DNA of 64,000 bases from Caballeronia insecticola (GCF_000402035.1 NC_021287.1:1302001-1366000), one strand, 5' to 3'. Shown: positions 9,436-17,995, counted from the first letter of the stretch. Numbers and translations are program-made. The notes: a model not told the origin generated them from the letters alone.

Positions 9436-9475
9436 AAAAAAGCGCGCCGGGTGAGAACCCGGCGCGCTTTTGTTT
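9436..9475. terminator. Bidirectional terminator between PBP and copper operon
   Basis: Fourteen-base-pair stem AAAAGCGCGCCGGG/CCCGGCGCGCTTTT with a 6-base loop, and T/A runs on both sides. It serves the convergent PBP gene and the leftward copper operon. Confidence 0.9.
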
Positions 9476-9503
9476 GTGGCTTGAAATCGATGCGTGAGAG
9501 CGA

Positions 9504-9935
9504 TCAGTGCCCCATGGCCGCCGGCGATTTCACCGTGCAGTTCACGTTCAGCGTGGTTTTATCCGCGAACGAAAGCGTGAGCGGAATCGTCGAGCCGACC
9601 GCGAGCGGCTTGCCCGGGTGCTCGAGCATCAGGTGATAGCCCTTCGGCGCGAAGCTCAGCGTGCCGTGCGCGGGCACATCGACGGAATCGACGGGCGACA
9701 TCGTCGCCGTGCCGTTCTTCGTATCGGACTTGTGCATCATCGCCATGCCGAATGCAGGCGTTTGCGCGCCGCTGAGCGTCACCGGCTTGTCGCCGTTGTT
9801 GGCGAGGGTGAAGTAGCCCGACGACGGCAGGTTCGGCGGCATCGCGCGAACCCAGCAGTCGCGCGCGTCCAGCGTTGCGGCCTGAGCGATGGAAGCGCAC
9901 GCCAGTGCGCCCGCGAATATGGCGATTTTTTTCAT
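9504..9935 (-). CDS. PCu(A)C family periplasmic copper chaperone
   Basis: 143 residues; signal peptide 1-19 ([19 protein letters not shown]). The mature protein has the Cu(I)-binding Met/His pattern of the PCuAC (DUF461) family: MAMMH, then a Met in TATMSPV, then GYHLML. PCuAC delivers Cu(I) to the CuA/CuB sites of cytochrome oxidases. It is third in a leftward set after the DUF2946 and CopC genes, with a 7-base gap to copC, so co-transcription is likely. The downstream terminator is at 9436-9475. Confidence 0.92.
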
Positions 9936-9942
9936 TGTGTTC

Positions 9943-10305
9943 TCACTTGACGGTGAAGTTGTAGTGACCTTGCGTGCGATGTCCGTCGGCGGCGACCGCG
10001 CTCCATTGCACTTTATAGACGCCGGGCTGCAGATTGCCGAGCGCGACGCTCATATGCTTCGGGTCGCTGGCATCGACGACGGATTTCGCGGTGTTGACCT
10101 GCGTGCCCTTCGCATCGGTGACGATGATCTTGCTGAAGGTCGGTTCGAGCGCTTCGCCGAATTCGATCGCGACTTCATGCGGCGCGCTGACGGTAGCGCC
10201 CGGGCCGGGGTTTTGGAGCTTCGGCAATGCATGGGCGAGCGCGAATTGCGCGGCGCCCGCGAAGGCGAACGCGAGCGCGCCGCGCACAAACGATGATGAC
10301 TTCAT
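9943..10305 (-). CDS. CopC-type periplasmic copper-binding protein
   Basis: 120 residues. The signal peptide (about 1-24) ends ...QFALA, giving a mature N-terminus HALPKL, where His1 is the expected copper ligand. The C-terminal signature [13 protein letters not shown] supplies the distal His ligand of the Cu(II) site. No fused CopD membrane domain is present. The ATG at 10305 has AAGGA upstream at good spacing; an in-frame ATG at 10326 is less likely. Gene order DUF2946-copC-PCuAC indicates a periplasmic copper relay; regulation is not visible here. Confidence 0.9.
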
Positions 10306-10431
10306 GACGTGTCCTTGCGTGCTCATGGCGGATCGTAGAGCCGAGCGCGCCATGTGTTTAGATGTTCGAATGGATGCCGCCGCTTCGCTTCGCTGGATGC
10401 GAGGAGCCAAGCGCATGCGTGCAGATGCGAA

Positions 10432-10830
10432 TCAGGCGAGAGCGGGCGGGGCGCGCGGCTGCGCAGCGCGGATGAGTTCGCGGCGCGGCTGATCGGCGGG
10501 ATGCTGTGCATCGAACGTGTCGCGCATCCGCAATGCGGCGATGGCCTGATGCGGCGTCGTGGGCGGCGTGGGCGCGTGCGCGACGAGATCGCAATAACCG
10601 CAGGCTTGCAGATGACCGAGGGCGTCGTGCGTCGTGTGAGGCGCGCCTGTGCCGGACGTGATGCGCACCGCATGCGTGTCGGATGCGCACACGGACGCAA
10701 GCAACGTATCGACGAAGCGTGCATGTTCGAGCGTCTGCGATGCGACGGGCGCGAGCGAAAGCAGCAGCATCGCGCATATCGCCACGATCCCGCCAATCTT
10801 CCCGATGATGCTCCGACGCAAATGACGCAT
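10432..10830 (-). CDS. DUF2946 family protein
   Basis: 132 residues with an N-terminal hydrophobic segment (about 10-32, GKIGGIVAICAMLLLSLAPVAS), a CxxC-like ACGYCDL motif near residue 78, and Ala/Arg-rich C-terminal sequence. This is the DUF2946 pattern, often found beside PCuAC/CopC copper genes, exactly as here. Function is unproven; an envelope role in copper handling is inferred from the neighbours. First gene of the leftward copper set, 126 bases before copC. Confidence 0.8.
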   Translation of the reverse strand: MRHLRRSIIGKIGGIVAICAMLLLSLAPVASQTLEHARFVDTLLASVCASDTHAVRITSGTGAPHTTHDALGHLQACGYCDLVAHAPTPPTTPHQAIAALRMRDTFDAQHPADQPRRELIRAAQPRAPPALA

Positions 10831-10996
10831 GCCGCGCTCGATACGTTGCCGTAGGTTGCCGTTACGTTGATCAAACGATTTTGAGCGAACGATTATGCCA
10901 TGCGTGCTTTATGACGCTTCGCTCATGGACGGGACGCTTCGACGCAGGCCTGTGATGCGGCGTGCGATCTTTTCTTCGATTAGATCACGTGAGGCA

Positions 10997-11025
10997 TTGC
11001 GTTGAGGTAAGTGATGACTTATAAT
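10997..11025 (+). promoter_or_regulatory. Promoter of initiator tRNA gene
   Basis: TTGCGT (10997-11002), 17-base spacer, perfect TATAAT (11020-11025); transcription would start about 8-10 bases before the tRNA at 11041. Confidence 0.65.
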
Positions 11026-11040
11026 CTTTTCTTCGACGGA

Positions 11041-11117
<77 letters not shown>

Positions 11118-11146
11118 AAGCTTCAAATTCCGTCCAGTATCTTGCC

Positions 11147-11173
11147 AAAAAGCCCGGTCACGCCGGGCTTTTT
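11147..11173 (+). terminator. Terminator of tRNA-fMet
   Basis: AAAAAGCCCGG / CCGGGCTTTTT, 5-base loop, ending in five T. Confidence 0.9.
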
Positions 11174-11356
11174 GCTTTTCTGCGCACGCCGCACCGAAGC
11201 ATCTGCACCTCACGCTCCACACCCCAGCCCCAGGTCGCAATTCCACCGCTCCACGTCCAACTCGCATATCGCGGCATCACCCGCGCATGTCAAAATCCTA
11301 AGCCTCGCGCGCATCTTCCCGCCCGCCATTCACGCACTTAAAGGAGTCTCCCGCCC

Positions 11357-11854
11357 ATGGACATTCCCCATCTTCTTCAAGCCATCGCGCATCAGGAACG
11401 CACGCTCGTGTTCCCGCAGTTCCACTCCGAACAAGCATGGCAAATCGGCTCGCAATTGCGCGAGATGGCGCTGGCGCGTGGCGCGGCCGTCGTCATCGAT
11501 GTGCGTACCTTCGGGCGCAAGCTCTTCTACGTCGCGCTCGACGGCACCACGCCCGACAACGCGCGCTGGGTCGAGCGCAAATCCCGCACCGTCGAACATT
11601 TTCGACGCAGTTCGTGGGCGCTCGGCCTCACGCTCCAGCAGGCCAACACCACGCTCGCCGAGAAATTCAGCCTCGATCCCGCGGAGTTCGCCACGCATGG
11701 CGGCGCGTTTCCCGTGCGCGTGTCGGGTGCGGGCGTGATCGGATCGGTGGCTGTGTCAGGACTCGCGCAGCGCGACGATCATCTGATGGTCGTCGAAGCG
11801 CTCTGCGCGGTGCTCGGCGAAAACTTCGGCAATCTTTCGCTCGGCCACGACTGA
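11357..11854 (+). CDS. UPF0303 / heme-degrading-domain (HbpS/GlcG-like) protein
   Basis: 165 residues, soluble, matching the UPF0303 branch of the HbpS/GlcG (DUF336) fold: FPQFHSEQAWQIGSQLREMALARG, KLFYVALDGTTPDNARWVERKSRTVEHF, and a Gly-rich HGGAFPVRV...GVIGSVAVSGL segment (quoted in parts). Some homologous proteins bind haem or cobalamin or accompany oxidative catabolism; a specific role for UPF0303 is not established. AAGGAG precedes the ATG. The SMR transporter gene follows after 35 bases on the same strand. Confidence 0.8.
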   Translation: MDIPHLLQAIAHQERTLVFPQFHSEQAWQIGSQLREMALARGAAVVIDVRTFGRKLFYVALDGTTPDNARWVERKSRTVEHFRRSSWALGLTLQQANTTLAEKFSLDPAEFATHGGAFPVRVSGAGVIGSVAVSGLAQRDDHLMVVEALCAVLGENFGNLSLGHD

Positions 11855-11889
11855 CGCCATCCACGAACGAATACCACTCAAGAAACTCG

Positions 11890-12234
11890 ATGTCGATGCG
11901 CTCAACCGCTTATGTGCTCCTCGCAATCGCGATCGTTGCCGAAGTCGTCGCGACCTCCGCGCTGCGCGCCTCCGATGGCTTCACGCGTGCAGTGCCCGCG
12001 GCCATCGTCGTCGTGGGATACGGGCTGTCGTTCTATTTGCTGTCGCTCACGTTGCGCGCGTTGCCCGTCGGCGTGGTCTATGCGGTCTGGTCGGGGGCGG
12101 GCATCGTGCTCATCACAATCGTCGCGGCGCTGCTCTTCAAGCAGACGCCCGATCTGCCCGCCATGCTCGGCATGGGACTGATCGTCGCGGGCGTCGTCGT
12201 GCTCAATGCGTTCTCGAAGATGAGCGCGCATTGA
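11890..12234 (+). CDS. Small multidrug resistance (SMR/EmrE family) transporter
   Basis: 114 residues, four transmembrane helices (about 4-22, 34-52, 58-80, 88-107). The essential membrane glutamate of the family is E18 in AIVAEVVATSALRAS, and the GVVYAVWSGAGIVLI block is typical of EmrE/QacE-type drug/proton antiporters that work as antiparallel dimers. A second ATG six bases downstream is an alternative start. Probably co-transcribed with the preceding UPF0303 gene. Substrate cannot be told from sequence. Confidence 0.9.
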   Translation: MSMRSTAYVLLAIAIVAEVVATSALRASDGFTRAVPAAIVVVGYGLSFYLLSLTLRALPVGVVYAVWSGAGIVLITIVAALLFKQTPDLPAMLGMGLIVAGVVVLNAFSKMSAH

Positions 12235-12243
12235 CGAGCGCGG

Positions 12244-12645
12244 CTACTTGCAGCGCACGATCATCGAGCGGTTCTTGACGTTCGCCGAGATCACGTTGGT
12301 AATGCCGCCGCCGGTCGGGCCGCCTTCCTCGTTGTCCTTGGACACGATGTCGTAGCCCGTCGCGCCGCATTTCTTGCCGGCAAGGACATAGCAACTTGCC
12401 CAGCTCGAGCTGGCGTCCGCGCCGCTGCAATTGACGGCATAGCCCGTCTGGCCATCGGGCAGATTGATGAGCGATGCATCGTTCGACGACGCGCACGCGC
12501 CCAAACTCGCGACTACCAGCGTCGCCGCGCTCAACGTCAACGCGCGCAACGCCGGGGCGCGCGTCGCGAAAAAGGTGTTCTGTGTGGCGCCGGCGTGCGC
12601 GTCGCGCGCGAAGATCCGGCGCATGCGCCGACCGTGTTCCTTCAT
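12244..12645 (-). CDS. Putative lipoprotein, unknown function
   Basis: 133 residues. A long basic N-terminus is followed by a hydrophobic stretch and lipobox (LVVASLGAC), then a Cys-containing mature domain with CSGADASSSWASCYVLAGKKCGATGYDIV and a C-terminal NRSMIVRCK. The ending resembles small Burkholderia exported proteins with a YDIV...RSMIVRC pattern, possibly disulfide-linked. The ATG at 12645 has GAGGT five bases upstream, supporting the long N-region. Convergent with the SMR gene (10 bases apart). Not otherwise recognised. Confidence 0.65.
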   Translation of the reverse strand: MKEHGRRMRRIFARDAHAGATQNTFFATRAPALRALTLSAATLVVASLGACASSNDASLINLPDGQTGYAVNCSGADASSSWASCYVLAGKKCGATGYDIVSKDNEEGGPTGGGITNVISANVKNRSMIVRCK

Positions 12646-12958
12646 CTTTACCTCGTGAGAGCGAATGGCAAGCCGCGCCGCTCATCTCGTGATCGGAGAG
12701 GCGCTTTTTCGGGATAGGCATTGTCCCACACGAGTCTTACGCGGTTCGTAAGCGGTTGTTAGCGCCGTCTGACTCGGGCGCGATGCTTGCGAACACAGGA
12801 AATATCACGCCACGACAGGACAAACGACATGTCTGCCGAACTATTTTCCGCATTACAAGCCTTAAACATCTGAGTTTTCGGTTGAAATTGCATGTTGCTG
12901 GAGGCGTCCCGCATTGCGAAGACGCCGCTTGCGACAGGTGCATCAAGGGAGAAAACAC
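12646..12958. other. 313-base divergent intergenic region
   Basis: Upstream DNA for the leftward lipoprotein gene and the rightward pair of small genes. It contains a perfect dyad CTTACG-N5-CGTAAG at 12736-12752 that could be an operator, and a locally A/T-rich patch at 12835-12890. No tRNA, repeat or protein-like frame is seen. Confidence 0.5.
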
Positions 12959-13231
12959 ATGGCGGAAAGAGTCACGGGGCCGTATCGCGGCTACTACATC
13001 AGCGCGTCGGCGCGGCTCGTGCAAACCCCGGGCCACGACAACGGCGCAGATGGCCAACCGATCTACGTCGCATCCGTCAGCCTCGCGCGCGGCGGCCCGG
13101 ATGACGCGCATCGCTTCGAAGCGCTCGTCGATCTCGGGCCCGAGCAGCGTTTCGCCACCGAAGACGCGGCGCTCGCGCACGTCGAGCAGGCGGCGCGCGA
13201 TTACATCGACCGCCTGCTGCAATCGACATGA
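12959..13231 (+). CDS. Small hypothetical protein
   Basis: 90 residues starting MAERVTGPYRGYYISASARL, with AAGGGAGA before the ATG at good spacing. A compact alpha/beta protein with a central VASVSLARGG strand and a C-terminal helix ending ARDYIDRLLQST; no signal peptide or membrane segment. The stop overlaps the next start in an ATGA arrangement, so the two are translationally coupled. I do not recognise the family; it looks like a genus-restricted protein. Confidence 0.7.
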   Translation: MAERVTGPYRGYYISASARLVQTPGHDNGADGQPIYVASVSLARGGPDDAHRFEALVDLGPEQRFATEDAALAHVEQAARDYIDRLLQST

Positions 13232-13584
13232 TGCGTCCCGTTCATCTTCGACACGCCGTGCTGTACGACGTCGCCAACTGTCTGATCGATCTCTTCCCGA
13301 GCGGCGCGGATGTCGCCGAGATCGGCCTCGACGCGACGCCTTCGCTCTTCGTCAGCTGGCGCACGGGCGGCGTCGCGAATCATCCGGGCAATATCGCGTG
13401 GGGCGTGCATTACCGCTTCGACGCACGCGTGCTGCGCGCGTATCCACAGCTTTCCGGCGACGCTCGCGAGCGCGTGTGCGAACGCGTGCGCGAGATGAGC
13501 CGTCTGCTCGACTTCAACTACGCCGATCCGCTGGCAAGCTCGCTTCTGGTCGTCGATGTCGACGAAGCCGTGCTCGCCGCCTGA
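13228..13584 (+). CDS. Hypothetical protein coupled to upstream gene
   Basis: 118 residues, beginning MMRPVHLRHAVLYDVANCLIDLF; a second ATG is the next codon. The sequence alternates strands and amphipathic helices (LFVSWRTGGVANHPGNIAWG; RVCERVREMSRLLDF), with no transmembrane segment and no motif I recognise. It overlaps the preceding gene by 4 bases, so the products probably act together. Confidence 0.7.
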   Translation: MMRPVHLRHAVLYDVANCLIDLFPSGADVAEIGLDATPSLFVSWRTGGVANHPGNIAWGVHYRFDARVLRAYPQLSGDARERVCERVREMSRLLDFNYADPLASSLLVVDVDEAVLAA

Positions 13585-13764
13585 ACGCGGTCGGGGCAGG
13601 GTGCTGGACCGCGCCGCGCGAGCGCGAGTACCATAGTTGCCGGATCGATTCATGCGAACGTCTGGCTTCGCATCGAATGGGGAAAAAGCAGTGCTTGAAC
13701 GTCTTCGCGTCGGTTCCGCTCGCATGTGTCGATGCGCCCGCCGCGCCCGAGCTACGAGACAATC

Positions 13765-14049
13765 ATGAATATTCGATTCCTTCCGGACGCGCCCGATTAC
13801 CGCAGCACCAACCTGACGATCGAATTCGCCGCGCTCGTCGATGGCCGGCGCGTGCCTTGCGCGATATCGGTCGAAGCGCTCGAAGATCATTTCGGCGCGC
13901 AGACGTATGACAGCATCGGCTGGATCAGCGCGTTCGATGCCGCGCGGCCGCATATCGAAGCGGTCGCGCGTGAGCATCTGCGTGTGACCAACGGCATGCC
14001 CGTGCTGCTCAAGAGCGGGCATTTTCCGCCGGGGCGCGTCGCGGTCTGA
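13765..14049 (+). CDS. DUF1488 family protein
   Basis: 94 residues: MNIRFLPDAPDYRSTNLTIEF, VDGRRVPCAISVEALEDHFGA, then a helical C-terminus. The pattern 'modify/override strand, then CAISVEALEDHFG' is characteristic of the short DUF1488 family common in proteobacteria, function unknown. ATG 13765 was chosen because the domain begins there; the frame extends upstream without similarity. Monocistronic by position. Confidence 0.7.
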   Translation: MNIRFLPDAPDYRSTNLTIEFAALVDGRRVPCAISVEALEDHFGAQTYDSIGWISAFDAARPHIEAVAREHLRVTNGMPVLLKSGHFPPGRVAV

Positions 14050-14180
14050 CGTATTTGCTTCGCTCATTTCCTGCTCGATGCCCCTCTTACACGGCGCGAT
14101 GTAAGACCTTCCGCGCCTGCGCATGTCGGAGTACCATTTCAAGATTGGCCGCACGCGGTGCGATTCGCTCGGCACATTAC

Positions 14181-14221
14181 TTGCTCAAGGGCATGCGCTT
14201 TCCTTGAGCAACCATTATAAA
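14181..14221 (+). promoter_or_regulatory. Perfect 10-bp dyad next to a -10 element (candidate operator)
   Basis: TTGCTCAAGG (14181-14190), 11-base spacer, CCTTGAGCAA (14202-14211), followed at once by TATAAA (14216-14221). The dyad covers the expected -35 region of a promoter that would start about 10 bases before ATG 14239. This is the layout of an activator or repressor operator. The TetR gene just downstream is a possible binder (inference). Confidence 0.55.
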
Positions 14222-14238
14222 AATCGCGCGGGGTCGTC

Positions 14239-14421
14239 ATGCTGCAGTCCTTCGTTCACTCACTTATCGAATCCAATGCGCTATGGCTCATCTGGGCAGC
14301 CCTCGGTGTGCTGATTCTTGCCGTGTGCATCGTGTTTTCCTCCGTCGTGCTGGGCGACACGGAGGAGCCGCTGTACAGCGGGCCGTCGCGCCGGGACGAC
14401 GACAGCAAGATGACCGTCTGA
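14239..14421 (+). CDS. Single-span membrane peptide, 60 residues
   Basis: MLQSFVHSLIESNALWLIWAALGVLILAVCIVF (in parts): a short N-terminal helix, one transmembrane segment (about 15-38) and a hydrophilic tail with EEPLYSGPSRRDDDSK. It sits directly behind a promoter-like TATAAA overlapped by a perfect dyad (14181-14211) and 49 bases before a TetR-family regulator gene, so it is probably a real, regulated gene. Function unknown. Confidence 0.65.
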   Translation: MLQSFVHSLIESNALWLIWAALGVLILAVCIVFSSVVLGDTEEPLYSGPSRRDDDSKMTV

Positions 14422-14470
14422 GCCGTCGCGGCTCGGCCGCGAATTGACTTCGAAAGAAGCGGTGCCGACA

Positions 14471-15154
14471 ATGCCTCGCATGGGACTGCAAGAGCGGCGC
14501 ACCGAGCAGAGACGCGAGCAGCGTGAGGCGCTGCGCGAGCGCATACTCGAGGTCTCGCGCGAGATCGTGAAACGCGATGGCTTCGCATCCCTCTCGATGA
14601 GAAAGCTCGCGGAAGCGATCGATTATTCGCCTGCCGCGCTGTATCTGCATTTCAGGAGCCGCGGCGAGATTGCGCACGCGTTGCGTCTGGAAGGGCACGC
14701 ACGTCTGCGTGAGGCCTTTGTCGCGCACACGACAATCGCGGATCCCGCCGCGCGACTGAACGCAATGGCGCGCGCGTATGTCGAATTCGGTCTGGCCGAG
14801 CCCGAGACATATCGGCTGATGTTCATGGAGCCCGCTACGCTTGCCGACACAGCGGCCAACGGCGCCGACAAGCCCGCCGAGTTCGGCGCGGCAACGCTTT
14901 CGCTGATCGCGGACGCGTTCGTCGAGTTGCGCGTGGCCGACCGGCTGCGGCCGCATGCCGTGCCTTCGGCCTGCGCGGAAGGATTGTGGGCGAATTTGCA
15001 TGGCATCGTCGCGTTGAAGCTGAACGGCGCGACGCTGCCCGAGACGCCGGTGGCGACGCTCGTCGAGCTGTCGCTCGATGCGTGGTCCGCACCGGCGCAT
15101 GAAACCGAACTTCGCACGTATTCAGCGAACCGACCCGACACCTCAACACGATGA
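14471..15154 (+). CDS. TetR/AcrR family transcriptional regulator
   Basis: 227 residues. The N-terminal helix-turn-helix spans about 22-62 (REIVKRDGFASLSMRKLAEAIDYSPAALYLHFRSR in parts), typical of TetR regulators. The C-terminal domain resembles the WHG/TetR_C_33 type with AYVEFGLAEPETYRLMFME. The frame can be read from a TTG at 14444, but ATG 14471 is the more credible start. The stop overlaps the next ATG (ATGA), so it is translationally coupled to the hydratase-family gene and may respond to an acyl-CoA or control its own operon (inference). Confidence 0.9.
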   Translation: MPRMGLQERRTEQRREQREALRERILEVSREIVKRDGFASLSMRKLAEAIDYSPAALYLHFRSRGEIAHALRLEGHARLREAFVAHTTIADPAARLNAMARAYVEFGLAEPETYRLMFMEPATLADTAANGADKPAEFGAATLSLIADAFVELRVADRLRPHAVPSACAEGLWANLHGIVALKLNGATLPETPVATLVELSLDAWSAPAHETELRTYSANRPDTSTR

Positions 15155-16260
15155 CCACCGAAGACATCCGTATCGACTCCGCCAACGGCATCGGCTTCAT
15201 TGCGCTCGATCGTCCGAAGGCACTCAACGCGTTGACCGCGCCAATGCTGCGCGCGATCAGCGAGGCATTGCGCGCATGGCGCCACGACCACGCGATCCGC
15301 GCGGTCGTCGTCTACAGTCCGCACGTGCGCGCGTTTTGCGCGGGCGGCGACATCCGCTTCCTGTACGAATCGGCGAAGGCGGGCGAGCGCGAGGCCATCG
15401 ACGCGTTCTTCACCGACGAATACAAGCTCAATCACGCGATCTTCACGTTTCCGAAGCCGTATATCGCCGTGGTGAACGGCGTCGTGATGGGCGGCGGCAT
15501 GGGCATCTCGCAGGGCGCGCATCACACGGGCGGGCTGCGTATCGTCACGCAATCGACCAAGATGGCGATGCCCGAGACGCGCATCGGACTGTTTCCCGAT
15601 GTCGGCGTGAGCTGGTTTTTGGCGCGCGCGCCGGGCGCGATCGGCCGCTATCTCGCGGCGACGGGCGCGAGCATGGCCGCCGCGGACGCGCTCTATGCCC
15701 GCATGGCCGACGCCTTTCTCGACGACGGCGCGTTGCCGGGGCTGATCGAATCGTTGCGGCATCATCGTTTTCTCGATGGCGTGGAGATTGTGCGTTTCGT
15801 GCAGGGCGAGACGACGAAGCACAAGGTCGCGCCGATCCCGGAGAGGAGCGAGCTTGCGGCGGGGCGCACGATGATCGACAAGCACTTCGCGACGGGCAAC
15901 GGCGCGGCGATTCTCGCGTCGCTCGAACGCGAGGCGGAGGGCGGCAACGAGTGGGCGAAGCATACGGCCGCGGAACTGCGCGAGCGTTCGCCGCTTTCGG
16001 TGGATGTGGCGCTGCAGCAAGTCGATCGCGCGAAGTTTTCGACGATGGCCGAAACGCTGCGCCGCGATCTCGACCTGACGCGCACGATGTTCGAGCGCGG
16101 CGACGTGCTGGAGGGCATCCGCGCGCGCATCGTCGATAAGGACAATCAGCCGCAATGGAAGGTCGCGCGGGCCGAAGACGTCAATGCCGCCGAAATCGAT
16201 CGCATGTTCGAAAGCGCGTGGACCGCGGCGGCGCATCCGCTGCGGCTTTTGAAGGACTGA
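15151..16260 (+). CDS. Enoyl-CoA hydratase/isomerase family; 3-hydroxyisobutyryl-CoA hydrolase-like
   Basis: 369 residues, the length of the ECH_2/HIBCH group rather than plain crotonases (about 260). Crotonase-fold signatures: oxyanion-hole CAGGDIRFLYE and NGVVMGGGMGIS, and the catalytic-loop PETRIGLFPDVGVSWFLAR typical of HIBCH, which hydrolyses 3-hydroxyisobutyryl-CoA in valine breakdown. The C-terminal domain (about 230-369) fits the family. No other valine genes are adjacent, so the substrate could differ. Coupled to the TetR gene upstream by a 4-base overlap; a terminator follows. Confidence 0.85.
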   Translation: MTTEDIRIDSANGIGFIALDRPKALNALTAPMLRAISEALRAWRHDHAIRAVVVYSPHVRAFCAGGDIRFLYESAKAGEREAIDAFFTDEYKLNHAIFTFPKPYIAVVNGVVMGGGMGISQGAHHTGGLRIVTQSTKMAMPETRIGLFPDVGVSWFLARAPGAIGRYLAATGASMAAADALYARMADAFLDDGALPGLIESLRHHRFLDGVEIVRFVQGETTKHKVAPIPERSELAAGRTMIDKHFATGNGAAILASLEREAEGGNEWAKHTAAELRERSPLSVDVALQQVDRAKFSTMAETLRRDLDLTRTMFERGDVLEGIRARIVDKDNQPQWKVARAEDVNAAEIDRMFESAWTAAAHPLRLLKD

Positions 16261-16266
16261 AAAACG

Positions 16267-16293
16267 AAGCGGCCCGTCTGGGCCGCTTTTGCT
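16267..16293. terminator. Terminator after the hydratase-family gene
   Basis: AAGCGGCCC-GTCT-GGGCCGCTT followed by TT on the plus strand and by CGTTTT on the minus strand; probably serves both convergent units. Confidence 0.8.
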
Positions 16294-16335
16294 TCGGACA
16301 CCGACGCCGCGCTGAATTAGTCGCGGATCAGCGTC

Positions 16336-16764
16336 TTATTCGCGTGATGCGCTGCCGGCCATGAAGGCGCGCATGAAGACGAGCGCGCCCCAGCCCCAGA
16401 TCGCGTTGGCAATGAAGTTGGGCGCGAGGCGCGGCAGCATGTTGCCGCTCGGCCAGATGCCGCGGGCCGGATCGATCACGAACGCGCTTACCGCCGTCAG
16501 CACGATGCCGCCGAATACGAGTGCGCCGATCCACGGCGCGCTATGGTCCGGCGCGACGCGCAGCAGCCATGCCATCAGCACGCCGAAAACCGAACTCCAG
16601 AGCGCATTGGCAATGAATTCCGGGATGCCGAGCGGCAGAAACGGTGCGGTGGAAAAGCCGGCCGGATCGACGAGACCTGCTGCATGCAGAAGCGCCAGGG
16701 TCGATTCGCGAAAGAACAGGGCGGCGAGGAAACCGGAAACGAACGGCAGAATGACTTTTTGCAT
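16336..16764 (-). CDS. Integral membrane protein, unknown function
   Basis: 142 residues with about four transmembrane helices (near 4-26, 46-68, 78-100, 115-135). It contains an internal quasi-repeat: IPEFIANALWSSVFGVLMAWLLR and APNFIANAIWGWGALVFMRAFM, each beginning P-x-F-I-A-N-A-(I/L)-W, which suggests an ancient two-fold duplication. No known catalytic or transport motif. Divergent from dusA, sharing a 157-base upstream region. Confidence 0.7.
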   Translation of the reverse strand: MQKVILPFVSGFLAALFFRESTLALLHAAGLVDPAGFSTAPFLPLGIPEFIANALWSSVFGVLMAWLLRVAPDHSAPWIGALVFGGIVLTAVSAFVIDPARGIWPSGNMLPRLAPNFIANAIWGWGALVFMRAFMAGSASRE

Positions 16765-16921
16765 TGGCTAGACCGCTTGAGGCCGCAGGCGCGGTTCTCT
16801 TCGATTATCAGGACGAGCGCCATTATAGTGGGGTGGCGGGCACCGATCTGCCGCACTGCGGTAAAATAGCGAGTTCGCCTTATATTCAAGCGGCTCGCGC
16901 AAAGCGGGCGCGCCGTCGCCC

Positions 16922-17926
16922 ATGTCAGCCGTATCGAAGATCAGCCCCCGCCGCGTCTCAGTCGCACCGATGATGGACTGGACCGACCGCCATTGCCGCT
17001 CGCTGCACCGCCTCGTGTCGCGTCATGCCTGGCTCTACACCGAAATGGTGACGACAGGCGCGCTGCTCTACGGCGACGTCGCGCGTCATCTGGCATTCAC
17101 GCCCGCCGAGGCGCCCGTTGCGCTGCAGTTAGGCGGCAGCGAGCCGCACGATCTCGCGAGGAGCGCGAAGCTCGGCGAGCAATGGGGTTACGACGAAATC
17201 AACCTGAATTGCGGCTGCCCGTCCGAGCGCGTGCAGCGCGGCGCGTTTGGCGCGTGCCTGATGAAGGAACCGCAACTCGTGGCGGATTGCGTGAAGGCGA
17301 TGCGCGACGCGGTGTCGATTCCGGTGACGGTCAAGCACCGCATCGGCGTCGATGCGGTCGAGGACTACGAATTCGTGCGCGATTTCGTCGGCACGGTAGC
17401 CGATGCGGGTTGCGAAGTGTTCATCGTGCACGCGCGCAACGCGATCCTGAAGGGCCTGAGTCCGAAAGCAAACCGCGAGATTCCGCCGCTCAAATACGAA
17501 TACGCGTACCGGCTGAAGCGCGACTTCCCGCATCTGGAGATTTCGATCAATGGCGGCATCAAGACGCTCGATGAAGTCGAAGAACACCTGAAGCACGTCG
17601 ACGGCGTGATGCTCGGGCGCGAGGCTTATCACAATCCGTACGTGCTCGCGGGCGTCGATACGCGCTTCTACGGTGCCGATACGCCGATTCCCACGCGCGA
17701 GGATATCGAGGCGAAGCTCATCGACTACGCGCGCGCCGAGCTTGCGCGCGGCACCTATCTCGGCGCGGTGACGAGGCATGCGCTCGGGCTGTATCGCGGC
17801 GTCGCGGGCGCGCGTGGATGGCGTCGCGTATTGTCGGACAGCCGTCAGCTTGCAAAGGGCGATCTCACGATCTTCGACGAAGCGCGCAGCCATCTGCGCG
17901 AGGCCGTGGAAGCGATCGAGTCTTAA
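16922..17926 (+). CDS. dusA: tRNA-dihydrouridine(20/20a) synthase DusA
   Basis: FMN-dependent enzyme reducing U20/U20a in tRNA D-loops. 334 residues. An N-terminal TIM barrel shows APMMDWTDRHCR (FMN/tRNA contact), EMVTTGALLYGD and LNCGCPSERVQRGAFG with catalytic C99; the C-terminal helical domain includes the DusA-type HALGLYRGVAGARGWRRVLSD. The GAFG and GxxxGA features fit DusA rather than DusB/C. A TAAAAT element near 16862 may be its -10. The tRNA-His gene lies 131 bases downstream. Confidence 0.96.
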   Translation: MSAVSKISPRRVSVAPMMDWTDRHCRSLHRLVSRHAWLYTEMVTTGALLYGDVARHLAFTPAEAPVALQLGGSEPHDLARSAKLGEQWGYDEINLNCGCPSERVQRGAFGACLMKEPQLVADCVKAMRDAVSIPVTVKHRIGVDAVEDYEFVRDFVGTVADAGCEVFIVHARNAILKGLSPKANREIPPLKYEYAYRLKRDFPHLEISINGGIKTLDEVEEHLKHVDGVMLGREAYHNPYVLAGVDTRFYGADTPIPTREDIEAKLIDYARAELARGTYLGAVTRHALGLYRGVAGARGWRRVLSDSRQLAKGDLTIFDEARSHLREAVEAIES

Positions 17927-17995
17927 GGCATGCGTTTGAGCACGCGTTGCGGAAAAAGATGCTCAAAGGGACTAGGCAAGCGCAATCGTTGTTCG

